From: Dryomyza anilis
Lineage: Eukaryota; Arthropoda; Insecta; Diptera; Dryomyzidae
DNA: 64,000 nt
Reading direction: 5' to 3'
Assembly: GCA_951804985.1 (NCBI GenBank)
Contig: OX638130.1
Span: 37,286,894 to 37,350,893, forward strand
The notes below the pieces were generated by a model, which ran no database searches, was not told where the DNA came from, and was given only the letters and a program-made list of their open reading frames with translations. Positions 22,136-33,034 of this stretch are shown here, piece after piece; within the stretch, counting starts at the first letter, position 1; the number at the start of each line of letters is the position of its first letter. Position numbers and translations under genes: made by a program.

Positions 22136-23388
22136 CAATTTAATTAATATTAATTCAAATTTTAACGACAATTACAGATATTACACAAGGTTATGAACAA
22201 TTTTAATTAATTGCAGCAACAGATAGAATGCTGCTGCGAACTGCGACTGAGTTTACGCCGGACACATTTTCTGCAGCGCTCGCTGCAACATTGCCAATAG
22301 TAAATTACTAAATTACTGTAAAATTATTAATAATGTGTAACAAATATATTTTGGCAGAATGCAAATTGAACGAGCATAAAATGGCGTGGATGTTTTTAGT
22401 GTCGTTGAGCGCACCGTCACAACTGGAACATCAACAGAGCGTCCAACATCAACAGAGCTGAATCATCAACATCGCTTTTGTTCACGCAAAAGTGCCAATC
22501 AAGCCGCTGGTCACCACATATTGTGTTTGTGTTTATTTTTCACGCAGTTGTCATGCCGCAGTGAAGAACAACAAAAAAACATGCATCTGTTACGTAGTTT
22601 TAAGTACTTTTTTGGTTGCGAGTGAACAACGCAGATGCTGTCTGTTTTTGGCTCTTCTGCAATGCATTTTAGTGTGTGCCTTATGCTTTAATTCATGTGT
22701 TATTCCTACTGAATTGTTGTTTGTACTATAAGAATTTTGAAAAACTGAAATAATAAAACAAAAAAAAAACATTAAAAATAATCTGTGAATTTACTGTCAT
22801 CTTTATTTCCTTCATTCCATTGGAATTAACTCGGAATTGGCGGTCGTTTCTGATATTCTATTCCGGGTGAATTTACGTCAGAATTTGAGAAAGAGAGCGA
22901 GAGAGCAAAAGGAAATGAAAAAAGAGTTTCGTTAAATTTTTGTTTTGGGGAGATTTGGCTGCTTCAAATAGTGTAGAAAGAGAGCGGAAATTCCGTTGGA
23001 AATCGATGTCACCTTTAGTCGTCTGTAGGGGTTAATCAAAATGGAATTCCAAGTAGAGTTCCGTGAAGGTAGTAAGAAAGTTCCTACTATTTAAATAGAA
23101 AGAGGTGCTAATTCCATGGGAATACGTCACTGGGAAGGCATGTCTTGCAGGGATGTAAGCAGGTTTTAAAAGATCAAAAGCTATTTTAACAAACACATAG
23201 TCACAAGTTTTTAGTGCTTTTGGCATATAACTTTTGTAAACATTGTGATAAACTATTTTAGTACGCACTTGTGAGAAATGCTCTCTTGGTTTAAGAAGAG
23301 TGTCGTCTGGAAATTTGATTTAATTTGATAGTATTCCAAAAATTCAGTACCATTAATATAAATATTTCAATATTATTATTTTTAATAG
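22136..23388. other. No gene seen
   Basis: Short frames at 22386-22625, 22492-22731 and 23032-23268 overlap one another on different strands and show no known motif. The AAACATTAAAAAT...CATC block near 22765 also occurs near 39175. Confidence 0.35.
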
Positions 23389-23390
23389 TA

Positions 23391-23622
23391 CACACAGAAA
23401 AATCTTTTTTGGTATGAGGTTGGGAGAATGAAAATTTGCTGGCGGAACTGCCATATTTACTTGAAATATTATCCTAATGGTTCTTAATCTGTTCGAAATT
23501 GGTTGTAGTACAAACTACAACTCTTTTCATTTTCAAAATAACAACCGACTAAGAGATTGAGATAACCGAATAAGTTGGTTGGGCAAAGAGTTGGTTGGCG
23601 CAACAAATCTCTACTCTGTGTG
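23391..23622. mobile_element. MITE with CACACAGA ends and TA duplication, 232 bp
   Basis: The left end CACACAGAAAAATC and reversed right end CACACAGAGTAGAG are flanked by TA (23389-23390 and 23623-23624). It sits in a repeat whose uninterrupted form exists at about 20150-20260, which acts as an empty site. Non-coding; Tc1/mariner-like by its TA duplication. Confidence 0.75.
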
Positions 23623-23726
23623 TATATATACAATTATTTTAATGGTTTCCTCCTACACTAAGAAAACAAATCTTTAGAAAAGTTTTGCTGCAACTATCAC
23701 TTTAAATTTACGTCTAGTAGCAAATA

Positions 23727-23870
23727 CACTCCGCGCCACTTGAATAAGGCCAGTTTTTTAAATGTCAAATTTTGGCTCATATCTATCCCTATCCGTATTA
23801 CATCAAAACTTGTTGTATGCAGTTCGCGTCTGCCCTGATATCAAAAATTTAAAACGTTCATGAATACCTT
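23727..23870 (+). mobile_element. End fragment of the long-TIR DNA element family
   Basis: CACTCCGCGCCACTTGAATAA followed by CATCAAAACTTGTTGTATGCAG, the same order as in the arms of the element at 24727-27061. TA precedes it. Only this end is recognisable. Confidence 0.65.
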
Positions 23871-24558
23871 TTAATAATGTAAACAAGTTTTTTTTTAATC
23901 AAAATTTGATGCAGACAAAATATGTATTATTTTTCTCAAAATTTGATAAAAACGTAGGTGGGGTCACTCAAGGTACTAAGGTTGGGCCACCAATTTTCTC
24001 ATTATTAGAAGCACTCTCAAAGATTTTCCTAGCATAGAATTTTTTTTCGGTTCACATTTACGTATAAAATATCAAAATGAATAACCATCACTAGTTCAAG
24101 ATTTTGCAAGTTCTATTAAATGAAAAATTATACAGAACATTTTTGGTCTTTTTTGAAAGGTTTTTAACGATTTTTCGTGGTGGCCCAACCTACGGACCAT
24201 TTTTTTTTTGCATTTTTTTGTTCTTTAGAAAGTAGGCTGTATTTTTTAAAATTTGTATGTAACCATAAAAGTTTCTTCTATAAAAGATAGCCCAATAAAT
24301 GCACTTCAAATTAGTATATATTATTCCACTAACTTGTTTGCACACAAAATGTTATAGACAAAATACAAAACTATATCCAACCTACGGACCTTTTCCCTGC
24401 TATTTCCATGGTCCGATAACACTAGTTACTTTAAGACTTCAGGTTTAGCAACACATTTTATGCACAAATAATACCACAAAATTTTCCCTTTATTTCATTA
24501 ACATCAATTGATTAATTTCATTCATTTCAATTAATTAATTTCATTTTTGATCAAATAG
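23871..24558. other. No gene seen
   Basis: A+T-rich, possibly intronic sequence of the RBM25-like gene. The word CCAACCTACGGACC occurs twice (about 24186 and 24379). Confidence 0.35.
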
Positions 24559-24667
24559 GAAATATAAGTGAACGCGTTCCAGAAGGTCTCGTTAAGAGAA
24601 TTTTGTCAACTTGTGGTGATGTAGTCAATTGGAAACGAGTATCTACATTTGGCTTTTGCGAATATGA
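24559..24667 (+). pseudogene. Orphan exon resembling the RRM of RNA-binding protein 25
   Basis: A 109-nt exon-like block with acceptor TTTTGATCAAATAG and donor GTAAGT. It translates, in the phase starting after two bases, to NISERVPEGLVKRILSTCG followed by a WKRV and a FGFCEYE block, the beta1-to-RNP1 part of an RRM. The combination VxWKRV...FGFCEYE is characteristic of RBM25, a U1-associated splicing regulator in nuclear speckles. It has no stop and consensus splice sites, so it may be a live exon in a TE-filled gene. I found no neighbouring exons within the window, so a relic is equally possible. Identification rests on recalled family motifs. Confidence 0.5.
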
Positions 24668-24743
24668 GTAAGTCAAATACATATATAATTTTCTTAATTT
24701 ATTGAGATTTTCAAATCAGGATAATACACTCCGCGCCACTTGA

Positions 24744-25036
24744 ATAATAATAGTTTGGTGCTACAGTCCAGTATAGAACTTAGACCGAGCTCTCTCACCA
24801 TTTGAGCTGTGCGTGTTATATTTGTACTAAAGTGGTGTAAAGCCGAATCCGAACTTCGGGTGAGAGCGTAATCTCGTAGGTTTGTCATTGACTGGCGAGA
24901 GGTCGCGTAGAAAATATTTTCTATGAAAAAGATGTTGACAGTTGCTGACATAGAACCTGGAACCTTTCGGCTAGTAGTCTTACGTACCAGCAACGTAGTC
25001 CAACGCACTAACCAGTCGAGCTACCGATGCTACCCA
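24744..25036 (-). mobile_element. tRNA-derived SINE, diverged copy 1
   Basis: Reverse copy with the ATT-type tail at 24744-24755 and the tRNA-like head at about 24965-25036 (GTAGCATCGGTAGCTCGACTGG, reversed). The body blocks (GAGAGAGCTCGG, GCACAGCTCAAATGGTGAGA, GGCGAGAGGTCGCG) match the other copies but show about 15-20 percent differences by eye. It is inserted in the left arm of the long-TIR element. Confidence 0.75.
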
Positions 25037-26220
25037 TATTTCGCCCTATTTATAATACATCAAAACTTGTGGTATGCAGTTTATTTTTTACGCGTCTGGC
25101 CCAAAAAATAAAATCCGAAATGCATGTGAATTTCGAGATTACTTTAATTAAAAAAACTCAGAAAAATACAGTAAAAATTTGCTCCACTTAAATAAGGCCA
25201 GTTCAAATTAATGATGAAAAACACAGTAAACCATGGATTTTTGAAAACTTTAGTACAACAAATTTAAGAGTGGATATTATTATGTTAAAAGTCCATTCTT
25301 CAAAATAGCTTAAAATTAGTCCACGATAGCATTTTAAAGAATACCTCAATCAAAAGATTATTTAATCAAGGATACTGAAATCCTGACAGCAATTATTTTA
25401 AAAAAATGTGCAATATTTATCATCAGCTTAACTAATATTGTAAACTGACAATTAATTATTATTTTCCGTACTGTTTTAAGGATTTCTAATTTTAAAAAAG
25501 TTAACTTTTTTTAATCCTTAATCCTTGTTTTTATTATCCCTGATGCACATATTGGATAAATGTTGTAATTTAATTGTAGTGAATTGCAAGGACAATGTTT
25601 GGTTAGTTTTGATACCATAATTTTGTTTTTGTAGATTTTTCAACTTTCTAAAATCTCTAAAATTAAAAAAGCTCAACAGAAAATTTAGTATTCTTTTGCT
25701 TCATCATAGCGCTTTTTAACATTGGTCAAATTTAATATTCGGTCAAAAACATCATTTGGTTTCTTATACTTTCAAAAAAATATGGTAACATTACGCAGAT
25801 GAACATCAAAACCTCATAATCTCTTGTCGAATTAGTGTAGAGTTAAATCTGGCTTTGAGCAAATTTATAAATACATAAATCCATTGAATTTGAATGCAAC
25901 CAATGTCATGTCCACAGTTAAAATAAAATGTTTGATCAATAACATTGATATCTAACATTAAATAAAAAAGGAATGGGCATCATGACAAAAATAACAATGA
26001 TAATATAAACTAGAGATAACAAAATTTAACGCCGTTTGTAACAACCTGAAAAAAGCATCTCCGGTATGGAAAAGTATATATATTCTTGATCAGCATGACC
26101 TCCTGAGTCGATTTTGCGATGTCCGTCTCTCTGTCTGTCTGTTGAAATCACGATTACAGAATAAGTTGAAGCTAGAGCAATGAAACTTTAGATTTAGATT
26201 ACTTATATATCTATATATGT

Positions 26221-26527
26221 AGCCGCGGTAGCTCAGTGGTTAGTGCGTTGGACTGCGAGCCGAAAGGTCCCCGGTTCAAGCCTGGACTGGGGCTAACAAC
26301 ATCTTTTCATAGAAACATTTTTTCTATACCGCGCTACCTCTCGTCAGTAAATGGCAAACCTACGAGAGTAAAAAATTGCCTATGAAAAGCTCTCACCCGC
26401 CGTTCGGATTCGGCAATAAACTGTAGGTCCCACCACTTTGAGTACAAATATATCACGCACAGCTCAAAATGGTGAGAGAGCTCGGCCTAAGTTCTTATAG
26501 AGCTGTAGTGCCAAACTATTATTATTA
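26221..26527 (+). mobile_element. tRNA-derived SINE, copy 2
   Basis: The head AGCCGCGGTAGCTCAGTGG has a pol III A box (TAGCTCAGTGGTTAG, 26229-26243) and, about 30 bases on, a B box (GGTTCAAGCC, 26273-26282). When read as a tRNA, the anticodon loop CTGCGAG gives GCG, so the parent tRNA is uncertain. A roughly 230-bp body and an ATT-repeat tail (CTATTATTATTATAT) follow. The head sequence explains why this region looks like a tRNA gene; the missing CCA-stem pairing and the tail show it is a SINE. Transcribed by pol III from the internal promoter and mobilised by a partner non-LTR element. Confidence 0.85.
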
Positions 26528-27062
26528 TATATCTAAGCTGTCTGAATAAGAAAATGGGCATGATCGGTCGAAAAATGCTTGTTAATGGTCAGATAACGAT
26601 TATAGTGAAGCTGATGACAAATAATACTTTTTTTTTAAATTAATGCTGGTAGGATTTCAGTATCCTTGATTAAAAATATTTTGATTGAGGTACTTCTACA
26701 ATTGGCGACGTAGACTACTTTTAAGTTAATTTGAAGAATGGACTTTTAAAATAATAATAAAAATAGCCACTTTTAAATGTGTTGTACTAAAGTTTTAAAA
26801 AATCCATGGTTTACTGTGTTTTTCATCATTAATTTGAACAGGACTTATTCAAGTGGAGCAAATTTTTACTGTATTTTTCTGAGTTTTTTTAATTAAAGTA
26901 ATCTCGAAATTCACATGCATTAATTTTTGGAATGGGGGAAGACGCGTAACAAAGCAATCTATCGAACTGCATACAACAAATTTTGATGTATTATGAATAG
27001 CGCGAGATCTGAGCCATTATTGACTTTAAAAAACTCGACTTATTCAAGTGGCGCACAATGTT

Positions 27063-27740
27063 ATTAAACATCCTATAAACTTGCAGCAAAACTCTTAATA
27101 TTTTTTAAATATGACATATATGCAGATATTTACAAGATGTTTGCCACAACAGCAATGAAAATTGTGATATTTACAATAGATTCAAAGCAAACATCCTTAA
27201 TTGCGGAACATTTGCAGCAAATCTATTGACCTTTTGACTAAATTGCGTACTTTTTCCATACGCTCAATTTATCCACAACAATTAATGTGTCAACACAAAA
27301 ATAACATTTAAATGGTAAAAGTGAACATAGATATAACTGAGATTGAAATTTTCAATACGTAATGATAAATGATTTCATTTCAGAGTAGACCTTGTTGACA
27401 ACAAGGCTTTAACAATACGATGGCGATGTGTAACATTGATGCTGAATTCATTCTTAAATAAGTAAAAATCCATTTGATTCCTTTTATTTCAATAAAATGG
27501 AATCCGCGAATTCCTATGGAGTACTTATCCCAAATATTCCGCAACTATCTTCATATTTGTAAGATGTTTAATTGATGTTTGTTATAAATATTCGTAAATT
27601 TGAGAGATATTTGCCAGCAATATTTATCGTATTTGCGGATATTTGAGAGATGGTTGTCTCAAAGTCGATCTTAATAATTTGTAAATAACTTGATATTTAG
27701 GGCTGTGATATTTCTGGTAATCATCTTTGTTTTCTAAGTG
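27063..27740 (-). mobile_element. DNA element of the CACWNARAAAACAAAGATG family, left-truncated copy
   Basis: Right end reads, reversed, CACTTAGAAAACAAAGATGA next to TA (27741-27742). The sequence matches 37031-37865 in inverse orientation over most of its length, including ATTACCAGAAATATCACAGC and TTTGAGACAACCATCTC-type blocks. The left end stops where the long-TIR element begins. Confidence 0.75.
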
Positions 27741-27742
27741 TA

Positions 27743-28005
27743 TAATAAAAAACGTGTTATAAATTACACGATTAAAAACATGTTCGTTTTGTACGTCATT
27801 CTGCATGTTTGCTAAAAATGGTCGCATGCATTTTTTGTGATAATCCACATTAAGTAAGGACTCAATGTATTTAATGTAAATTTATTATATTTATGCTGTA
27901 GTTTATCAACCACGCTATTTTAGAAAACAGCAGCTATTTCAAAACAGCCGCTACAATTTTAGCCTCAGCTTTTTTACTTTATCAACCAAACTTTATCAAT
28001 CAGCA
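27743..28005. other. No gene seen
   Basis: A+T-rich sequence, partly similar to about 20280-20400 (GTTCGTTTTGTACGTCATTC and the following 80 bp), so it belongs to a dispersed repeat. Confidence 0.45.
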
Positions 28006-28340
28006 ATTGGTACATGGCTAAAGACAATCTTCAAAAGTTGTCTTAGGCTGGAGTACATACCGCAGAAATGAAAAGAAGTCAGAGTGGTATTCATTCCCAA
28101 AGCGGGAAAGACAACACACTCTACTGCAAAGGACTTAAGGCCAATAAGCCTCTCATCGTTTATGTTAAAAACGCTGGAGAGAATTCTTGACCAAACATTA
28201 TACTAAAACTAAATGATAACAACCTATGCAGCTATCAACACGCCTACCTTAAGGCGAAATCCGTTGAGACAGCACTACACGAGGTAGTTACGACAATTGA
28301 AAAGAACCTACACTACAAGGACTTCACACTAACAGCATTT

Positions 28341-28829
28341 TTGGATATCGAAGGAGCGTTTAACAACGTAAAAACGGAATCCATAAAAGCCGCTTTAGAG
28401 AAAGTTCAGGTAGAAACCAAGACAACACAATGGATCTATAAAATGCTAAACAACAGAATAATTAATTCACAGTTGGGTATTAGTAAAGCACGGAAAACAA
28501 TAACTAGGGGTACAACACAAGGAGGGGTTATATCCCCCCTTCTGTGGCTTCTAGAAGTTGACGAAATCCTAACAATACTAAGAAATAAAGGAATAAAAGC
28601 AGTAGCATATGCAGACGATGTAGTAATTATGGAAACTGCACTGAAAGAACTGTCAATATGGGCAGGACAAAACGGGCTAGGAGTAAACGCCTCCAAGACT
28701 GAACTCGTACTCTTCACAAATAAAAGGAAAATTGGAAACTTTGAGCTTCCAAAACATGATGGCTGCACACTCGCTCTATCTAGTGAAGCGAAATATCTCG
28801 GAACTATACTAGACAGTAAGCTTCGATGA
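28341..28829 (+). pseudogene. Reverse transcriptase core of the RNase H-type non-LTR element
   Basis: 162 codons beginning MDIEGAFNNV, the first catalytic motif (LDIEGAFN). GTTQGGVISPLLWLLEVDE is near residue 55 and AVAYADDVVIM, the active-site Asp pair, near residue 87. LGVNASKTELVLF and EAKYLGTILDSKLR close it. Upstream RT sequence (28070-28340) is homologous but broken. The downstream thumb continues at 28910-29140 (WMYTAIVRPILTYGSTVWW). Confidence 0.82.
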
Positions 28830-29270
28830 AAACGCAACACAGAAGAAAGAGTGAAAAACGCACTATGGGCTTTCTATTCATGTAAGAAAACTGTCGGTAA
28901 ACGTGGAGCATGAGATCAAGTATAATCCACTGGATGTACACAGCGATCGTCAGACCCATATTAACGTACGGTTCTACTGTATGGTGGGAAACGATAAAGA
29001 AGACTACATTTCTTAGGGAAATGAGAAAAGTACAAAGACTGGCATGCACCTGTATTACACAAATAGGAATGGAGATCATGCTTAATCTTCTGCCAGTAGA
29101 CGACTTCATTAGGAGAACTGCAGCAAAGAACGCGATTTGACTTAGAGAATCAGGAATCTGGAAGCAACTCTCATATGGACACACGTCTATCCTCGAAGTT
29201 TTCAGCATGGTCTTTGGGAGTTCGATCATGCTGAAAACAGACTATATAACACCACAGATGGAAATAAATC

Positions 29271-29926
29271 CAAGTTTTTACTGACGGGTCTAAGATGGAA
29301 ATAGGGACTGGATGCGGCATTTTCTGCGACGCACTGCAAATTCACGAGTCACATAAACTTCTCGACGACTGCAGTGTCTTTCAAGCAGAAATATTCGCGA
29401 TAGATAAAGCAGCACAGACCATCCAAACAAAGAACATGGATCTATCGGAGATTACAATCTTTGTGGATAGTCAGGCTGCCATCCTAGCACTAGACAATGC
29501 GGTCATAAAATCAAATACAGTACTCAATTGTCGCCGATCACTTAACATGCTAAGTCAAACCCATGCGATAACCATATGCTGGGTTCCCGGACATAGCAAT
29601 ATAGAAGGGAACGAACAAGCCGATAAATAACAGTAAAGAAGCTACCTGCATCCTCATCGGCGTCCTGACAGGACATTGTGCAATCGGCACAATGGCGCAC
29701 AGACTGGGCATCCCCGCGCCCGACCACTGCAGGAGCTGGACGGATATTAGATATTGAGGAAGTAGAATCAATCGTACATCTACTATGCAACTGTCCAAAT
29801 CTCCAAGCGCGTCGACTCCAGTACATGGGGAACAGGTTCTTTGTGGAACTGGAAGAAATAGTTGAAGTTCCAATTGAAAATCTACTAGGGTTCGTAAGAA
29901 AATCAAGTTGGTTTCAAAGAAACTAA
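29271..29926 (+). pseudogene. RNase H and C-terminal Cys/His region of the same non-LTR element
   Basis: The RNase H domain shows all four acidic residues: FTDGSK (about 29280), QAEIFAI (29381), FVDSQAAI (29461) and NEQADK (29609). A frameshift near 29630 is followed by TGHCAIGTMAHRLGI, DHCRSW and SIVHLLCNCPNLQARR (29665-29810), the usual Cys/His tail. RNase H would remove the RNA strand during cDNA synthesis. Confidence 0.8.
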
Positions 29927-30049
29927 CCCATCGTTGTCAACAAAATATAGTTACCACACAGATAAAAAGAGAACACAATGGACCACTAGGCCCCCGTGAG
30001 TGTTTGCTGATTAGATTTCAGCAACACCGCCTTACAAACCTAACCTAAC

Positions 30050-30399
30050 ACAAGCTATCTGTTTTCTGCCCGATCCCAAAATATGCCGTGAATCTGCCAT
30101 TAAAATTGCACAAAATTTCACAATCGATATAACTCCCAACGAAATCATGTAATTGACTGTTGTAACTGTAACTTCTAGCAAATTTAAAAAAGCGTTTCAG
30201 CGTTACATATTCATTTCTAAATTTCGTCGTCATTTTGATAAATAATTAAATAAACGTATTCGTAAACCATGGACACTTACATTGTATATCAGCTCATCGT
30301 GTATTTTCAGTGCAGTAAATTTCTCAAGATAACTTTCGTGTTTGGATCTGCAGTAATATACTAATTGATTTGTCTGTTTGCTTTTTCAAGCGAAAAACA
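30050..30399. other. No gene seen
   Basis: A+T-rich; the minus frame at 30045-30233 has no motif. Confidence 0.4.
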
Positions 30400-30691
30400 A
30401 TGATCTCACTGATTGTGCGAATGCAGTGGCACATATGTAGTGGCGGAAAAAATGAAAATTTTCTTGTTGACATTTAATTTATCACGTTACTGGGTGCCAC
30501 TGAGTAATTTGGTTAGTGAATTTCGCGTCAAGTTTTATTAACTTCGAAAACGAAACTTGGAATAACATTCATTTATTCGGCTTAATAATGACATTACATC
30601 CACACTGGTTGTAAAGAAAATTCTCCAAATTTATCAAACCTTAAACTCATTGCTTATTGGGCTATAGTCCAACATACATACCATTTTCTTA

Positions 30692-30947
30692 GCAGCACGA
30701 TATTGTCTCACTTTTGTTGGAAGAGCACGATAAAAAACAAATAGAAAATTTAAGAGAGCTATTATTAATTTCGAAATCTGATGAGCTCATTATATCGAAG
30801 GGGGAGTTATTGATGCGCAATAAAGCAAGCAAAGGAATGCTTGAAGACGAAGTGGAATTTTCAGCTCAATCACCTTTAAATACCGCAGTGCATATAGCGT
30901 CTGATAAACATCGTCCTACACACAAAAAATTCCTGTGGTATTACTAA
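30692..30947 (+). pseudogene. Exon-like block resembling ankyrin-repeat sequence
   Basis: After the acceptor-like CCATTTTCTTAG the frame reads QHDIVSLLLEEHDKK, then a charged stretch ending in SPLNTAVHIASDKH. DIVSLLLEEH resembles the second helix of an ankyrin repeat and SPLNTAVHIA the start of the next. There is no ATG, which suits an internal exon. Part of it (GTTATTGATGCGCAATAAAG onward, about 75 bp) is repeated at 31040-31111. The parent gene is not recognised; the weak ankyrin match could be chance. Confidence 0.35.
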
Positions 30948-31017
30948 CAAATGAAAATTTGTTATTGTCTCATTGTTGCATTAAACATGTTGTTGTTTAT
31001 TAAACAGTGATATTTTT

Positions 31018-31130
31018 AAACTTTTTGTTCTTCTCACAGTTATTGATGCGCAATAAAGCACGCAAAGGAATGCTTGAAGACGAAGTGGTATTTTCAGCTA
31101 AATCACCTTAAACTTTTTGTTCTTCTCACA
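31018..31130 (+). repeat. Partial duplicate of the exon-like block, bounded by repeated AAACTTTTTGTTCTTCTCACA
   Basis: 31040-31111 repeats 30806-30885 with a few substitutions, and the phrase AAACTTTTTGTTCTTCTCAC stands on both sides (31018 and 31110). A local duplication seems likely. Confidence 0.7.
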
Positions 31131-31754
31131 AACATTTTTTTATCCCTACCAGTCATTTTCCAGTACTTGTTATATTTATAAATACTTGTATGTCTTACAA
31201 AATTTCATTTGTGTATTTAACCAAAAAGAACATATGTACTTGTTAATAAAACAAACTCATTATTATTAAGCATTTTATTAAAATTGCAATGGTTTTTGTT
31301 AAAATATAAATAATGCTCTGTTATACGAACAAATAATTTGTTGCCTGAACGAACTATTTGTTTATTTTGAGAAAAAAAAAAAAATAGCGCGTCATGACAC
31401 TTCGATTCATTCCATTATGTTCTGATGTGTTAGCGTTTGCACTGCATTATTAAAATGTAGTGCAGTTTCAGAGTATTATAATATAAAAATAACACTTTAA
31501 ATAGTTTGTATGGATTACTGAAAGAGTCTGATTTTAGCCACTTTGCTTCTTGTTTTGAAGGAAGATGGGATTAAAATCAAAGTGGCACGACACTGTGTAA
31601 TAAGAAGCTTTCAAGACACGACTTTAAAATTTTCCATCACAGGGATCTTGCAAGATGATGGTCTTTGTCTACATGTGACTTTATAATAAGAAGGGAAATT
31701 GACATAAAATTGGTCTCCTGATTATAAAGGCACAGAATGTACTAAAAATATATT

Positions 31755-31925
31755 ATTCAAACAAAATAAATTTGTTTATAGTACAACATAAATTTGTTTA
31801 TAGAACAAAACAAATTTGTTTATAGAACAAAATAAATTTGTTCGTCGAACTACATAAATTTGTTCGTCGAACTACATAAATTTGTTTCGCTAACAAAATA
31901 AATTTGTATATCATACAAATTTACT
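31755..31925 (+). repeat. Minisatellite, about seven units of 22-26 bp
   Basis: Units of the form ACAAAATAAATTTGTTTATAG vary between TTTATAGAAC, TTCGTCGAAC and TTCGCTAAC endings. They stand head to tail between the inverted-repeat arms. Confidence 0.85.
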
Positions 31926-31929
31926 TGGT

Positions 31930-32739
31930 TAATAGGACAAAAGTACTTTATTAAATCAACCATATGAATTTTTGTGTGTAGGAAGCCACGTTACTTCAAT
32001 AGAGTGCACACAGGCTTCGAATGGAACAAATACAATCAGACTCATAACGATATGGACAATCCGACTCCAAAAATTGTACACTTGTATCAAGTTTAATATT
32101 TTCTATCCTGACTTGATCGAAAAATCTACAACGCAACAATATTTTCTGGTATTTCGTTATTGTATGCTGAATTTACCCCGTAAACTCTATTATCAAATAT
32201 TTCTTTAATTGTAGATTCCTTGCAAAGATAATTCTGACTTCACAATTTTAAAATTTCATGCTGGTCCACCGTATTAAGACATCGCCTTTAAAATTGTAAA
32301 ACGCGAAGGGGAATTTAGATACAAACGAGGTTTTCGCTGTCAGTATCACAACAACATATTTCAACTTTGGTTTCACTTTAAAAGATATCGTTATACAAGA
32401 TAACTTTGTGGTGCATTGCTTTGGCTTTTTTTGCATTTACAGTACCCTGCTATTAAATTATGAACACCTTGATATATCAATATTTTTTCTTATTACAAGG
32501 CAACCACATTTTATATTAAATTTTTATTAAAATCTAGTCAGTGAAATATTGTCATTGGAACTTGTTATAAATATTTTTTACTGTATTCTAATTCAAACGT
32601 GACAAAACAAATGCTCATCCCTGTGTTGAAAAGCTTTTTTAATATTAACTGTCAACAAATTAAAATCAAAATTTAAACAAATATAAAATGTAAATGTTAA
32701 AATGTATTTAAAGTTGTAATTCTGCATAAATATGCACAC
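31930..32739. other. No gene seen
   Basis: A+T-rich spacer of the inverted repeat. Short frames at 31972-32208 and 32248-32436 show no known motif. Confidence 0.4.
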
Positions 32740-33034
32740 ACAATAAGTAATGAGTTTAAGGTTCGATAAACTTGGAACATATTTTTACAACCAGTGTGGA
32801 TGTAATGCCATGATCAAGCCGAATAAATGAATGTTATTCCAACGTTGGTTTTCGAAGTTAAAAAAGCTTGAAATGAAATTCACTACCCAAATTACTCAGT
32901 GGCAACCCAGTGACGTAATAAATTTAATGTCAACAAGAAAATTTACATTTTTTTCCGCTACTACATATGCGCCACTGCATTCGCACATTCAGTGAGATCA
33001 TTCCTAAGAAACAAAACGTGCCGTATACGTATCT

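Larger units (their letters stand above)
24727..27061. mobile_element. Long-TIR non-autonomous DNA element (about 400-bp arms)
   Basis: Left arm 24727-25418 (minus an inserted SINE) and right arm 26625-27061 are reverse complements over about 400 bp: CGCCACTTGAATAA ends, ATCAAAACTTGTGGTATGCAG, GAATTTCGAGATTACTTTAA, AACACAGTAAACCATGGATT and GATACTGAAATCCT. The centre (25430-26600) has no transposase frame and holds a second SINE. TA precedes the left end; the right end is slightly worn. Fits a Tc1-like or foldback-type element. Confidence 0.75.
28006..30049 (+). mobile_element. 5'-truncated non-LTR retrotransposon with RNase H
   Basis: Starts inside the RT domain (VVFIPKAGK near 28085, LRPISLSSFMLKTLERILD near 28137) and ends after the RNase H and a Cys/His C-terminal region with GCCCCCGTGAG...CCTAACCTAAC at 30030-30049. 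A C-terminal RNase H places it in the I/R1/LOA part of the non-LTR tree. There are stops near 28205, 28828, 29138 and 29628. No target duplication could be identified. Confidence 0.75.
30400..33000. repeat. Large inverted repeat (about 260-bp arms, 2.1-kb spacer)
   Basis: The left arm 30400-30660 and right arm 32740-33000 are reverse complements with small differences: AATGATCTCACTGATTGTGC, TGCAGTGGCACATATGTAGT, GAATAACATTCATTTATTCG, CATTACATCCACACTGGTTG and CCTTAAACTCATTGCTTATT. The spacer holds an ankyrin-like exon, a partial copy of it and a minisatellite. It could be a foldback element carrying host DNA or two opposed copies of one MITE. Confidence 0.8.

Noticed and set aside
22386..22731. 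Overlapping frames of 79 codons
   Set aside because: No recognised motif, different frames overlap, and composition does not favour any of them.
26221..26293. Apparent tRNA gene (A and B boxes)
   Set aside because: Four copies share a 230-bp body and an ATT tail beyond the tRNA-like part, and the cloverleaf stems are imperfect. This is a SINE head.
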